DNA of 64,000 nt. Source: Apostichopus japonicus. Its lineage: Eukaryota > Echinodermata > Holothuroidea > Aspidochirotida > Stichopodidae. The translations under genes and the position numbers were made by a program. Of this stretch, positions 1-55,800 are shown one piece after another. The notes under the pieces are model-generated. The model saw nothing but the letters and a program-made list of their open reading frames with translations, searched no databases and was not told where the DNA came from. How positions within the stretch are numbered: the first letter of the stretch is position 1; each line of letters begins with the position of its first letter. The stretch lies in the NCBI RefSeq assembly GCF_037975245.1, contig NC_092568.1:41095631-41159630 (forward strand), written 5' to 3'.

Positions 1-887
1 AGTTTTAGTTGAACAGATACGCATACATGCGCACGACACTGGATAAATATGTACAAAATAACGTCTGTTAGTGTGACCAAACCGTAAACAAGCAGCTAGA
101 ACAGGAAACCATGGACAGTGCACTATGAGGACTTCACAGTGCCTTAACGTCTCCGATATTAAGTGCGACTGAATACTACGTGTAGATGTTTTTCTATTGA
201 TAGTATTTTCTGCCATCGTGATTTTGTTTGCTTGGAGCCATGGTTAATAAGGATTTGAAATTATTCTGTTTACAAAGTGAATCCGATCTTTCAAATTCTG
301 GACTTGGTATTACTGCATTGGAACTAGCCTACCCTGTACAACATTTGCTAAGTGTTTCCACAACGTTGTTCACACAGTGTAAAGTTTGTAATATTGCTTG
401 AAAATTAAACCCGGTGATCCATCAAGTCCTATACTTTATCTTCATATTAGCAATGAGACTTGCCAGTAGGAATGCCAACATGTTGATTCAATTAGGACAT
501 AACTAGCAATGATCGAGTGAAATAAGCATAACCTTATAAGCATTCGAAACATTCTTATCGTAGCATAACAATATTTAACTAGCATCCTATAGCCTAAGTT
601 CAGCCAACAGGTTGTCAAACTATCTTTAATAAGACAAACTTGTCCGTCCAGGCCTGAGAACTTTCAATCTGTGGCCTAGTAGTTTAAATGTTGAGACCAA
701 AGTTAAACTAGTTTTGTATTTGATAATGGAAAGAACAATTGCTTGTTCATTGTGGACTTAACAATTGTGACTAGGGTCCACTGTAGTGTAGGTGACAAAG
801 ATAGTTGCAAAGCCTAGATATTAACACAAACGACACTTTAACACAATATCACAGTTAGAGTGCACCTCGACTTCAGCTAAGTCAAAC
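1..887 (+). promoter_or_regulatory. PLEKHD1 5' flank and probable 5' UTR
   Basis: No open frame or recognisable RNA here. The sequence is AT-rich and carries stops in all frames. It lies directly upstream of the PLEKHD1 start codon, so it should hold the 5' UTR and perhaps the promoter. I see no convincing TATA box, initiator or CpG-rich island, and an upstream non-coding exon cannot be excluded. Confidence 0.35.
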
Positions 888-44202
<43,315 letters not shown>

Positions 44203-44786
44203 AGATGGCACTAGAATATAATTACACTGTCTCCATCCTTATTAGTGATAAGATCAGTGAAGATGATGCCTTGCTTCCACTGGGTCTCCATCTTGGTTAG
44301 TAGTTGATTATGGGATACAATCACCAGTTCTAACTTACTGTGTCTTAACCTTTTGTTAGTTTGTGGTGGTGGGACAGGTAGAGATGTTTCTAGCTTTGAG
44401 TGTGTTTTGTGTTTGTGTGTGTGTTAGGGTTGTCTGAAATATTGATAGGATTGAAAAAACAAGTGACAATGAGACATATCTGAGAGCTATGGATTATATT
44501 AGGAGTGCTTAAAGTTATATTAATTCAGCTTTTAAAATTATGATGTGTTTTCTCAAAAACTAAGAAGATGAAAGCCAGTATATGCTTCTCGTGGCACTCT
44601 CTGATGATGTTTTCAAGAAAGTTGCAGAGCTTTCTATTTATGTAAATGATTGGTTCCATGAGACAAACCCCAGGTTGCTTTATTCTGTTACTCCTCTGCT
44701 GCTAACTATGAGTTTTCTTGTTATCCTGATCAATAATACATGTAATAAATTTTGCCTCAGTACATCATTGGTTATCTTTATGAAAG
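44203..44786 (+). other. Probable 3' UTR of PLEKHD1 form B
   Basis: AT-rich sequence after the exon 13 stop, with an AATAAA polyadenylation signal at 44744-44749. The 62 bp array begins just beyond it. Confidence 0.45.
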
Positions 44787-45740
44787 GAACAAGGAAGATA
44801 AGGGTTGTTTCTGGGTTGATCTATTAGAATTAAAGCTGTTACAGGGATCATTTGTGAGGATAAGGGTTGTATCTGGGTTGATTTATTAGGATCAGAAATG
44901 TTAAAGGGCTCATTTGTGAGGATAAGGGTTGTATCTGGGTTGATCTATTAGGATCAGAGCTGTTACAGGGCTCATTTGTGAGGATAACGGTTGTTACTGG
45001 GTTCATCTGTTAGGATCAAAGCTGTTAAAGGGCTCATTTGTGATGATAAGGGTTGTATCTGGGTTGATCTATTAGGATCAGAAATGTTAAAGGGCTCATT
45101 TGTGAGGATAAGGGTTGTATCTGGGTTGATCTATTAGGATCAGAAATGTTACAGGGCTCATTTGTGAGGATAAGGGTTGTTACTGGGTTCATCTATTAGG
45201 ATCATAGCTGTTACAGGGCTCATTTGTGAGGATAAGGGTTGTTCCTGGGTTCATCTATTAGGATCAAAGCTGTTAAAGGGCTCATTTGTGATGATAAGGG
45301 TTGTTACTGAGTTCCCCAGGTATTAGGATCAAGAGCTGTTACAGGGCTCATTTGTGAAGATAAGGGTTGTTACTGGGTTCCATCTACTAGGATCAGAGCT
45401 GTTACAGGGCTCATTTGTGAAGATAAGGGTTGTTACTGGGTTCCATCTACTAGGATCAGAGCTGTTACAGGGCTCATTTGTGAGGATAAGGGTTGTTCCT
45501 GGATTCACTAATCACGTTGAGGATTGTTATATGTTTCATCTATGTGGCTGAGTGTTGTTACTAGATTCATCTGTTAGGATTGTGGTTGTTACTGGGCTCA
45601 TTTTTGAGGATGAGGGTTGTTGATGGGTTTATCTAGAAGGAAAAGGGTTGTAAGTGGGTTCATTTGTTAAGATTGTGGTAGTTACTAATTACTGGGGTCA
45701 TATATGAGAGTTGTTACTGGACTTGTATATGAGGGTTGTT
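44787..45740 (+). repeat. 62 bp minisatellite, about 12 clear copies with a decayed tail
   Basis: Units contain AGGATAAGGGTTGTTACTGG, GTTCATCTATTAGGATCAGA and GCTGTTACAGGGCTCATTTG plus TG. Regular to about 45500, then irregular GGGTTGTTACTGG pieces to 45740. It starts within 45 bases of the AATAAA signal after exon 13. Confidence 0.92.
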
Positions 45741-47825
45741 ACAAACAAACTATGAAATAATTCTTGTGGCCCTAAACAATGGTTACAACATATACGTTTT
45801 AGTATGAAGATACGTCTTGAGAACCGATTTGAAACCATTCAGTCTTGCACAATTTAACATGTTCTGGAAGTGAGTTCCTGAGGATGGGGTTGTTGCCTGG
45901 TTCATCTGTGAAGCTGAGGGTTCATTTAATGGTGGGCGATGTTGCTGGGTTAACCCAACAATGAAAAGCTTGGAATCTCTTCAGAAACTAGCAAACGTGG
46001 CATGGATAGTATCTTGGCATTTCTGTACTTCATAATGACTATGCATGATCCAGGTGGTAACCAAGATCCTAAAATGTGCTATGCTTTTTAAAATGTAATT
46101 TTATTATATTTTAGTAAAGAGTAGTGGCAAATCCTCATTTCATAAATTATAACATCTTGCAGATTTCTTAGTGAATATGCAGTACTGCAGATGATAGGCA
46201 TAGTTTGATGGTGGTAGCATAGCTGGCAGCTAAGCTATGGCAGAGGAAGAAAAGGGGGGGGGGGATAAATAGAAATAACTTATGATTCTGGAACAGATGA
46301 GTGTAAAGAAGACTGTAAAGAAGAAGAATAAGTACAAGTGTATAAAACAAATTATGTTTATTATTCATTTACATTATATAATATTTTCATTTTATATTTG
46401 CTATATTTTATATCAATGGAATGGTAGGTACCATATATATGCCACAACATAACTCAGTGGCCCATTGAACCCATCAAGTTAGACAATTCATCTGGCTAGT
46501 CTGCGTGATATTTAAACTAGATGCAGAGAGAAGAATCTGTTGTACTCTAGCTATCAGCGTAGCCAGGTAAATTGTTAATATGCAAATGACTTGCTTTGGG
46601 TATTAAAGTAAACACTATGTTAAAAAGCTGCATTTGCAATGTTCAAACTTTTACTGAAAACTGAATAAAAGGACTTAAACTTCACTAACATTTTTCTAAT
46701 CTTTCCTCAAACCTGTCAACAATTACAAATGAAATGTTACTCTATTTCTGTCAGTGCTCAACAGAAACTAAGAAGTGAATTTGCAAGCTTTAATTTAGGC
46801 TACTTGAGCCACCAATGGAAAACAGTAAAATATCACTTTTGCAAACACTGCAGATGGCATGATATCATTATGCTGACTCCAATCTCTAACAAGAATGAAT
46901 AGGGAGCATTATCAACTGCAAAACATAAATTTGGAAATGTTAAAGTATTTGTTATCAAAGTGTCATTCAGCATTCAGTACATGCCAGTAGCTCCTCTTGA
47001 CCCTATGATAGCCATACAATTGTAGTGTCGTCAGTAGTCTTGCTTTAAGAGGCCAATGTTGACTCAACAGGATCACCAAGCCCCCTGCCATTCGACAAAT
47101 GGCTGTTTTTTTTTAAATGCTGATATCTGTCTTAAATATCCGTGACAAGACGACCCAGCCGTTATTCTCAAGGGACCGTTACCACCGAGAGTCTCAAGAA
47201 AAGTGTCGGCTTAGAAGATTCATTTTGACCCTTTAAGACAAATGGTTTTTGCCTCGGACTAAATCAAGCAGTTCGAAGAGAGGCCCATGTCTGTCGGGAT
47301 CTAAACAACTTGCAAGAATGACTCAATTGTAATATACATTAGAATGTAAAACAATGATAAGCCTTTGACTGCAGCTCACTTTGGATTTGATAACATCTTA
47401 TCATAATCCATCAGCTCTATGACGAGTCATTCAGGAAACGATTTACAACTCACATTTTGCATAGCAATGTCATTGTTCTGAAGAGATCCTGACAACTGCA
47501 ATAATGTGTCCATCTCTTGATACTGTGCAATCATTTTGGGCTTTTTGCTGAGTAATACCGGGTAAATGAAAATGATTAGTTGGATCTCTCCTCATGTTGC
47601 AATTATTGCTGATCAGAGATAAAATTACTGATGTGAAAGAACCATTTCTTGGCCAAGTTTGGCCGTGAGCAAACCGTTTTTCATGGCAAATTTGAATATC
47701 TAACAGATTACTGCAAACAATCCAGATTGACAAAAATGCTGGTAGTTGCTGGCAAATAAAAGTGTGAAATGAGGTGTGTGGCAATGCATGGACATGGCTG
47801 TACTAACACATGTAGTGGTACTCAA
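45741..47825. other. Convergent intergenic region, first part
   Basis: No supported gene. A G run lies at 46254-46263. From about 47090 to 47520 the sequence is less AT-rich and repeat-free; a minus-strand 104-codon frame (47784-47470) overlaps part of it, but I see no homology or splice context. Confidence 0.55.
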
Positions 47826-48335
47826 GTGTCATGTACAAACTACCATTGCACATTATTACTCGAGTTATGTACAAACTGCCAGTGTACAGTATTACTCAAG
47901 TGTTATGTACAAACTACCACTGCACATTATTACTCGAGTTATGTACAAACTGCCAGTGTACAGTATTACTCAAGCGTTATGTACAAACTACCATTGCACA
48001 TTATTACTCGAGTTATGTACAAACTGCCAGTGTACAGTATTACTCAAGTGTTATGTACGAACTGCCAGTGTACAGTATTACTCGAGTTACTGTATGTACA
48101 AACTGCCAGTGTACAGTATTACTCGAGTGTTATGTACAAACTGCCAGTGTACAGTATTACTCAAGTGTTATGTACAAACTACCAGTGTGCAGAATTACTC
48201 AAGTGTTATATACAAACTGGCAGTGTACAGTATTACTCAAGTCAAGTGTCATGTACAAACTGCCAGTGTACAATATTACTCAAGTGTTATGTACAAACTG
48301 CCAGTGTACAGTATTACTCAAGTGTTATGTTCAAA
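47826..48335 (+). repeat. 38 bp minisatellite, about 13 copies, open in all three forward frames
   Basis: The unit is GTACAAACTGCCAGTGTACA then GTATTACTCAAGTGTTAT. Because 38 is not a multiple of three, each forward frame cycles through the same 38-residue peptide (CTNCQCTVLLK, CYVQTASVQYYSS, VMYKLPVYSITQV). That gives three overlapping 189-195 codon frames. This is a property of a stop-free unit, not evidence of a gene. Confidence 0.95.
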
Positions 48336-49777
48336 GCTATTTGATTCTAAAATATCCTTTTAATGCAGTGCAGATACTTGACGGGTCAATTTTCATTTAA
48401 ATTTTGTAAGCATTGTAAAACACAAATCTCCTAATTGCCCTTAATTTGATTAATAGTAGTATGTTATTAGCGTCTCAAATATCTTGTCTCTCAAGTTTCC
48501 TAATTGGTCATTGACATAATTAGAATGTTTGCAATAGCTAACAGTTACTCAAAGTTAATCAAAGCTTCATTAACTTTATGTATGGGCACCTCCCCACCCC
48601 CCAACTAGATATTTTTGTGAAATTCGGGCAATTTGCTGATATTGTTTTGATTCGAGGTCTAAGGTACTGATGGAGTGATCCCCAAAATATTTGCACAGCT
48701 TATAATTTTAATGGTAGGCTATAAAATCAGTTACATTATTATTTGTAGATGTGAGTGGTGTGAGCAGGGGGTGGCACGAGCACATGGCCCCCACTTTCGA
48801 CGCCAACTGGTGGTAGTATTATACAGAAATATACTGGTAGAATAATCTAAAGAGTGAACATTTTTGGATATAAAGTTGCTTCCAATGGTAGCACCATCAT
48901 GCATCTAAGTACCCTTAGTTTTATAAACAAATTCTCAAGGTGAGAGGGATGTCACCAGTATACGCTTCCATTTTGGATACATTTTTCAGGCACCCCTGCC
49001 CCCAAATCAAATTGGTCTCCTACACCCATGACTTTATGGTATGAACTGTACCATTCACTTTGGGTAAATGTGATGTACACTATAAGGTACATTACTGCAA
49101 AAACAACAAGTCTGTTATATTGTGATGATAATGTCAATCTATACTTTTGACAGAAATTTTCAAACCAATTTCAATAACAGAGCAGTATATATCTAGTCAA
49201 CTTCTATTTAACTAAGTGTCTTCCATGGATGCTCTGCCCATATAGCCTAAACGGAACTTAAAGCCAGAGAGTGCCTCAAAATATACAACTTCCCTCTCTG
49301 CTAGATCTGAGGACAGCGCCATCGAAGGGGGCAAGGTAAAGCATTTGTCACCCCATTACGTGGCAAAGATACATGCCCTACAATGTCTTCACACTATCGA
49401 TTATTTAGAAAAACGATAAAAACCTACCTACCAGAACTCTGTCAGATTCATCGGTATATCATATTATTTCTGCAGTAAATTATCAGAATTAATGAGACTG
49501 TATGCTTACTGTGACCTATTTTAATAAAGCACCAGGTATGTTTCAGCATGATGATCAGTCGCTGTGTATAAGGTATAACAAAATTTCAAGATTACTAGAA
49601 ATTTAATCTCCTAGATTGCTACAACTCAATTTTCAAGTCGTCAGTCATGCTAAATGTTGTTGAATTCACCTGATTAGGACCCCTGGGATTTATCCTTTAA
49701 CTGGGATGAAGCACCTGGTGTAGCTAATTAACAAAGCTCTTTGAATTACAACAACTGTCTTCACCTTGTCCGTCCTG
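48336..49777. other. Intergenic region next to the ARV1 3' end
   Basis: 1.4 kb with no supported exon on either strand. The ARV1 3' UTR should lie at its right edge on the minus strand. I could not pick a clear AATAAA; ATTAAA-type variants occur near 49519 and 49594. Confidence 0.5.
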
Positions 49778-49893
49778 TCACCTGTCCAGAAGGAATTTTA
49801 GCAATGTTTGTCCCAGTTGGGATACGGTGATCTCAGACAGGTAACCAGTAACCAGCAGGAGGGTGATTGTAAGACGTGAACAACTTAAAGTTA
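49778..49893 (-). CDS. ARV1: ARV1 exon 6 (terminal exon)
   Basis: After the acceptor TTTATTTGCAG at 49894. TA completes Val193; then [20 protein letters not shown] and [20 protein letters not shown] at 49780-49778. The human end has RVTLNINRKLSFLAVLSG at this point, so the exon is secure. It encodes the last hydrophobic segment. Confidence 0.92.
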
Positions 49894-52800
49894 CTGCAAA
49901 TAAACAGAAAAGCATGAAATATTAATGTTTGTAGCATACAATAAACTCAAATACACAGATACATTATACATATATATATCTAACGCATAGTCCTTGTTTA
50001 GTCAATTTCGTAGTTATTTTACTAAGTTTTTATAACATATAAAACTTAGTAAATGCCAAAACGTAACACGGAACGATGCTATGTACCTGCAAAGACAACA
50101 CCTGGACAAATGCTGGGATGTGTAAGTTAGAAGGATTCCTTATGGAAGAGTAATCATTACTGTACAATTAAAACTCTTAATGGTGAGTTCAAAGGCCATA
50201 ACTGGAATGTTTTGTTTCTATGAAATAACCATGAACAATGAGGGATTTGTAGACAACTTACATTAGCTAAATATGTTTGTAGTCTAGCCTTATGGTGTTT
50301 AACTCTTTTTATAAAAATTCTCCCTAGTTTACAATTACATTTTGATGGCTTCAAGAGATCAATAATCAAACTCATAGCCTAGGTGGTGTCAATCCCATAA
50401 GCATTAAGCAATGCTAAATATGTTCAAAGTAAAAAAAACAAAGCAAAGAGAACATTACTGAAGTAACACATAATTCAAAAGGATATGAACTTTAAAATAA
50501 ATTGAATATTATAAAATAAGTTTAACAAGGAAATAATGCAAGATTCTAAACAAGCTAATCAATTGGGAAACATTTAGTGATGATGTGGGCAAAAACCCCT
50601 CCCCTTACCTCTTAAAGACTGTGAGACAAAAGTGAAGACAAACAATTCAGTCAACCAGAAGCAGGTCTGGATGTTGTACTGCCCCCAAATAACAGCAGGT
50701 ATTACCAGAAGCTTTCCAGCCTGGCTCAGTATAATAGCATTATGAATGACTGGTAATCTGGTCAGAAAACAAGACAGAATGAATGAGGAAAGGGAATCTG
50801 TGATCATGTTAACATAATCATAACACTTATAATAGTGCAATGTGCAGCAGTGTGTTATGAAATTAGTCACAGGGAATGTGTATCACTGAATCAACATAGT
50901 GTATCCTAGGAACTATATTGCATTGATTCAATGTATAGCATATGAAACCTGTAGCACTGGATGTATTCTTGAATGATGCCTGGAATCTCAGTATCATTTA
51001 ATTTAGCCCTAGAAACTCAGTATCATTGAATGTAGCCGTGGGAATTCTATACTATTCAATGTAGCCCTAGGAACTCTGTATTATTGACTGTAGCCCTAGG
51101 AACTCCGTACCATTCAATGGAGCCCTAGGATACCACTACCCTTAAATGGAGCCCTTGGGAACTCTTCAGAAAGTGAAAAAGTAGCTCATGTAACATTTTT
51201 TTTAACATAACATTTTGCAATAGCCCATCATACCCCTAACTCTTAAGGTTGCTTTTAAAATTTTAAACCAACAACTTAGAATCCATGAAAATAATGACGA
51301 ATTGTCTCAAGCATTTCCCAGTGAAAAAAACCTCTCTTAACCTTGGATGAGTAAAATGTTATTTATCTGGATTATACTTAAAACTAAAACCTTCACAAAA
51401 CTTTAATTAAGCTCCAAGGTTTCCCAAAAAAGTGCAATCGGAGGCTTAACATCTTACAGGTGTCACGTTTATCTTTTTGTCTACAATTCACAAAAGTAGA
51501 GTAAAAAAGACCCACTTCTGGAGATGGCATAGGATGGTTTTATGGCAAACATCTGGAGGCTGAGGCAAGGTGCTAATGTCATTTTAATTTCCCCTGTAAT
51601 CAAAACTTTTCCTTAAGAACATCCAACTCCTCTTCCATTTAATGAACACTCCTCTCTTTTCTATTAGAAATTATAGCAGGTTCCTCAATTCGCAGGTGAT
51701 TTTTTGTAAATGCTTGAATAGATTGTAAAAATCGTTGTCTGTAATGGTGAGATGCATTCTTACATGTGTTTAATGTGGGCGCTCGGAAGGAAGTTAAGAT
51801 TACTTGTAGTACTGTTTCAGAGGTCAGTTTCATTAATGCAGCTGCACTTTTGCCAGATAGTCACTAAGAGAAAACTTTATAGAACAAGCTGAATGAGTTT
51901 GTTTTCAAAATAGTAAACCTCCATATGATACATGGGAAGTTTGGAGGCACATGGTATTACAAACAATGCAGATGGGTTGACAGGGAACGACAATCTCGTA
52001 TGAGCCATGCGATCAGAATTCAAAAGGTACATTCATACCAAGGCTGCTCCAACCTTAAAGTGTGAGTCATGAGGTAAAACCTTCCACAATATTACAAACC
52101 TTGTGCAGCAATTATAAGCAATTTATCATATAATGACAAAAAAATCTGGCTAATGAAGACATTGAACCTTAACACTAATTCATGGTTAATTGATTTATGC
52201 ATATTTTTGGAATGTTTGAAGCCTCAAACCACCAGGACATCCAGTAACTGTCTGGTAAGTGGCCTATCCTTTGTTGGAATTTGATTACTTTTACTGCACA
52301 CTACTACTACAACTATAGTCTCTGTCAAACCTAGCATGGATTCATATTTGATGAGCCTTGTAATAACCGAGTGCTAGGCTCGCTAAAGGTTTCTTAAACT
52401 CTTTACAAACCTTTGCTTGATAGATCTCTTGGTAACTCCAGCATAGAGTTTACAAGCAACATGGATTCCTCCAAGGTAAGCTGCTAAATCTGTTCATACA
52501 ATAGAACAAAAAGAAAAAAACATTTTAGTTCTTAAGTTGCTATGATATTCTACTATAATAGTGTGGTCTTGGGAGGGGCAAGGATGGGGGGGGGGGTTGA
52601 ATGGGGACAGATACTCAAAAACACAATAATAACAGCTGAATAATTCCTTTCACCGTGGGAACAAAGAAGTTGCTACAACAAATACAAATTGTGCCAGGAA
52701 TCTTAATCACCAAAGATAGGGGTGCAGTTGCATGCTAAACCATGTCAGCCACAAATAAGCTGAGCTCTAATCTAAACCCCCTTCCCAAGCCCTCTTTCAA

Positions 52801-55800
52801 GATGTACAGTACATAAACATGAGGTCAAGTCTGCCAGTACCAAACCATTTTACTGAAAGGTGATTTCCCTACCCCAACAGAAAGTCAAGAACCGGCTGTG
52901 CTATGAACCATGCACTTTGTGTTCACTATGTTAAAAGTGCTATGAACCATGCACTTTGTGTTCACTATGTTAAAAGTCCTACGAACCATGCACATTGTGT
53001 TCACTTTGTTAAAAGTCCTACAAACCATGCATGTTGTTTACACTATGCTAAAAGTCCTACGAATCATGTACGTTGTTTTCACTATGTTAAAAGTCCTACG
53101 AACCATGCACGTTGTGTTCACTATGTTAAAAGTCCTACAAACCATGCATGTTGTGTTCACTATGTTAAAAGTCCTACGAACCATGCACATTGTTTTTACT
53201 ATGTTAAAAGCATGATAGGTACAGTTGTTCGTAGTACAGCGAGTGTATTAAAGGAGTTGGTACTTCTATGTTATCTTTAAGAGTCCCTCTGCACTAATTT
53301 GGAGGGTTGGAGGTACTGACACAGAAAACTAAGATATTACCAAACTTGAAACAGAATGTGAAAATAATTAATTGAAAAGTTGAAGACTAAAAATTAGTCA
53401 AGACTATTGCATATGTAGCAAAGTTTGGTAAAATAATGGTAATATGACAACTTTTTATCCAATCAAATTAGTACTGACAGATGAGAAAGGAAAATTAATC
53501 AATGTATTTGGAACTCAGGCCCTTTGTAGAGCACTAATTAGATAAATATTTGATTGTCCGAATTGTTTTAGGAAAGTATGTGTGCTGTAAGTGAGATGTG
53601 TTGGTTTAGTGACTAGAACACTAGCTTTGGACCAATAAGAAACTCGCCCTTTGGTGGCTCATTTGCCTACCACTATTTTGGTATAGCTTTAGTGATCACT
53701 CTACCTATTTGGGGGTATTAATTTACAACGTTATCTATATTTGATGTCAACATCTAGTTCTCTACTGGCCAACCTACAAAGCTGATTTTGGTTGTCCTAA
53801 CAGAAATTTGGTCGTCTACTGTAGGACGACCATTAAAACTTTGCCAGCCCTATCATCAATGTATAAAGATAAATTTACCGATAGCAGTCAGAAGTAGAAC
53901 TATGTAGAAATCAATTTGCAGGGCATATTGTAGAAATGATCTCACAGAGTCATCTTTATGAGAAGGTGTTTCATTATGTAATGCCCATTTGAGATAAGCT
54001 CCACATAACAAACAGAACACACAGAGTTTCCACTGGAACTGTAAAAGAAGAAAAATTAAACTAGTTAAACTCATCTTCTGTAAGGCAGTTGTTTCCAGCA
54101 ATTTTACTAAACTTTTACAGAGTTATACCTTACTTTACAGAACAACAAAGTAACAAAGTAGTAAATAGAATGTAAACTTGTACCTAGCTTAACCAACCTC
54201 AATATCTAGGAATTTTATATGAAGAGAAAAATTCTGGACCTGTTAGCGACTTCAATCATGTTCAAATTTGCAGGCAATACAAGTGACCTTTAATCAAATT
54301 TAAGTGAAATGACTGCTTTTTATGAATCATATTTTAGGCATCAAAGTGTCATCAATGCAAAATGCTTAGTATCATGTGAGTCTCATAAATATACTAACCA
54401 CTTTAAATACCTTATAATTTTACCTTAGCTGTTATAATAGTTCAACACACATGCAGTGAACCATGTTTTCTTCAAAGTGGCATATTGCAATGCATCTGCA
54501 GGTGTAGTGTAATACTACTAGCTTAATTTGTTTGTATTTCAAATCATTATTCCAAATGCTTTAACTATTTGAAAATGTTTAGTTGGGTGTACATGTGGTA
54601 GATACTACTGCCTGTAGTAATACACAAATGAAGAAGCATTTAAAAGGCTTAAAATACATTTTGTGGCATTAAAACAAAAAATGAATGGTGTCTAAATTGC
54701 CATCGTATTGAACAGTACTACTTTCAATTAAGTTTATTTGCTACATTCCGAATTTTACAATTGAACAATATAGGATAAATATAGATGGTACCAACGGACA
54801 GTAAATATAGAGTATCGAAATACTATGTGGGATGGAAGTAGAGGAACCAGAATGAGTGGATACATTACTGGTCATGCACTGAGTATATGTTTAGTATCAC
54901 AACAGTTCTGTACTTGCGATCAAATGGAAGAAAAGCTACACTTTAAAATCTGTGAATTTCTACAAACAATTTCAAGAGATTTTTTCTAATTAAATTTGTA
55001 CCTGGGTTGTCATGTTAAAGAGGATATGTCGGTAGGCCTGCGGTTTAAACAGAAGGACATCTAGTAGTATTATTACAGGGTCAAACTCCACATACTTGTC
55101 CACTACTTTCTGGCAGTGATCCTGTTCAAAATAGAGAAAAAGGGTTAAGATCTACTTCCAAAATAAAAATAATTTAATGCAAGTCATTAGGAAATAAAAA
55201 GATTGGTGGAAGCTTGACTGGAAGATGTTATGCAGCATGAGTGACAGCCAAGAGAGACCAGTGTCATGAAAAGTAATGGGTCCAGTCTCAATGGCATTGA
55301 CTGGTGGCATGCTAAGTTAGGAGAAACAGCAACAATGACATGGTCTGTAATGGCATTTAATATGCTTAAGACTCAACAACAAAGGCTTATACTAGTCACA
55401 AGTAAAGTATGAGATCCAGCATCAATAGCAAAACTATGAAGTAATAATAATTTTAATAATAATAATCAGCAGATATTTTTACAACGCTTTAGCGACCACG
55501 AATGTGGGAGAAACTCGCAAGGGCTTATGGATTACAAACTTACACGTCGGGTGGCTTCCAATTCAACATTTTTAACTCAAATTTGGAATCTTTTCAACTT
55601 AGAAAGTCATTTCAGATGGGAAAACTGTAGATTGCTCTTGGATGAAAACCCCACCTTACTGTGACCCGGCCGGATTTCGAACCCGGAACCTCCCGATTGC
55701 TAAGCCTCATTGCTTCATATGCCACCGCATTTATCCACTGGGCAACAGGACTGGTTTAAGTCAAACACCAATATGGCATGAACCATTTACATACATGTGC

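Larger units (their letters stand above)
51812..53878 (-). other. ARV1 intron 3
   Basis: A 2.1 kb phase-1 intron. It holds a G run (52588-52597), the second 39 bp array (52898-53215) and dispersed repeat copy B (53751-53845). Confidence 0.65.
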
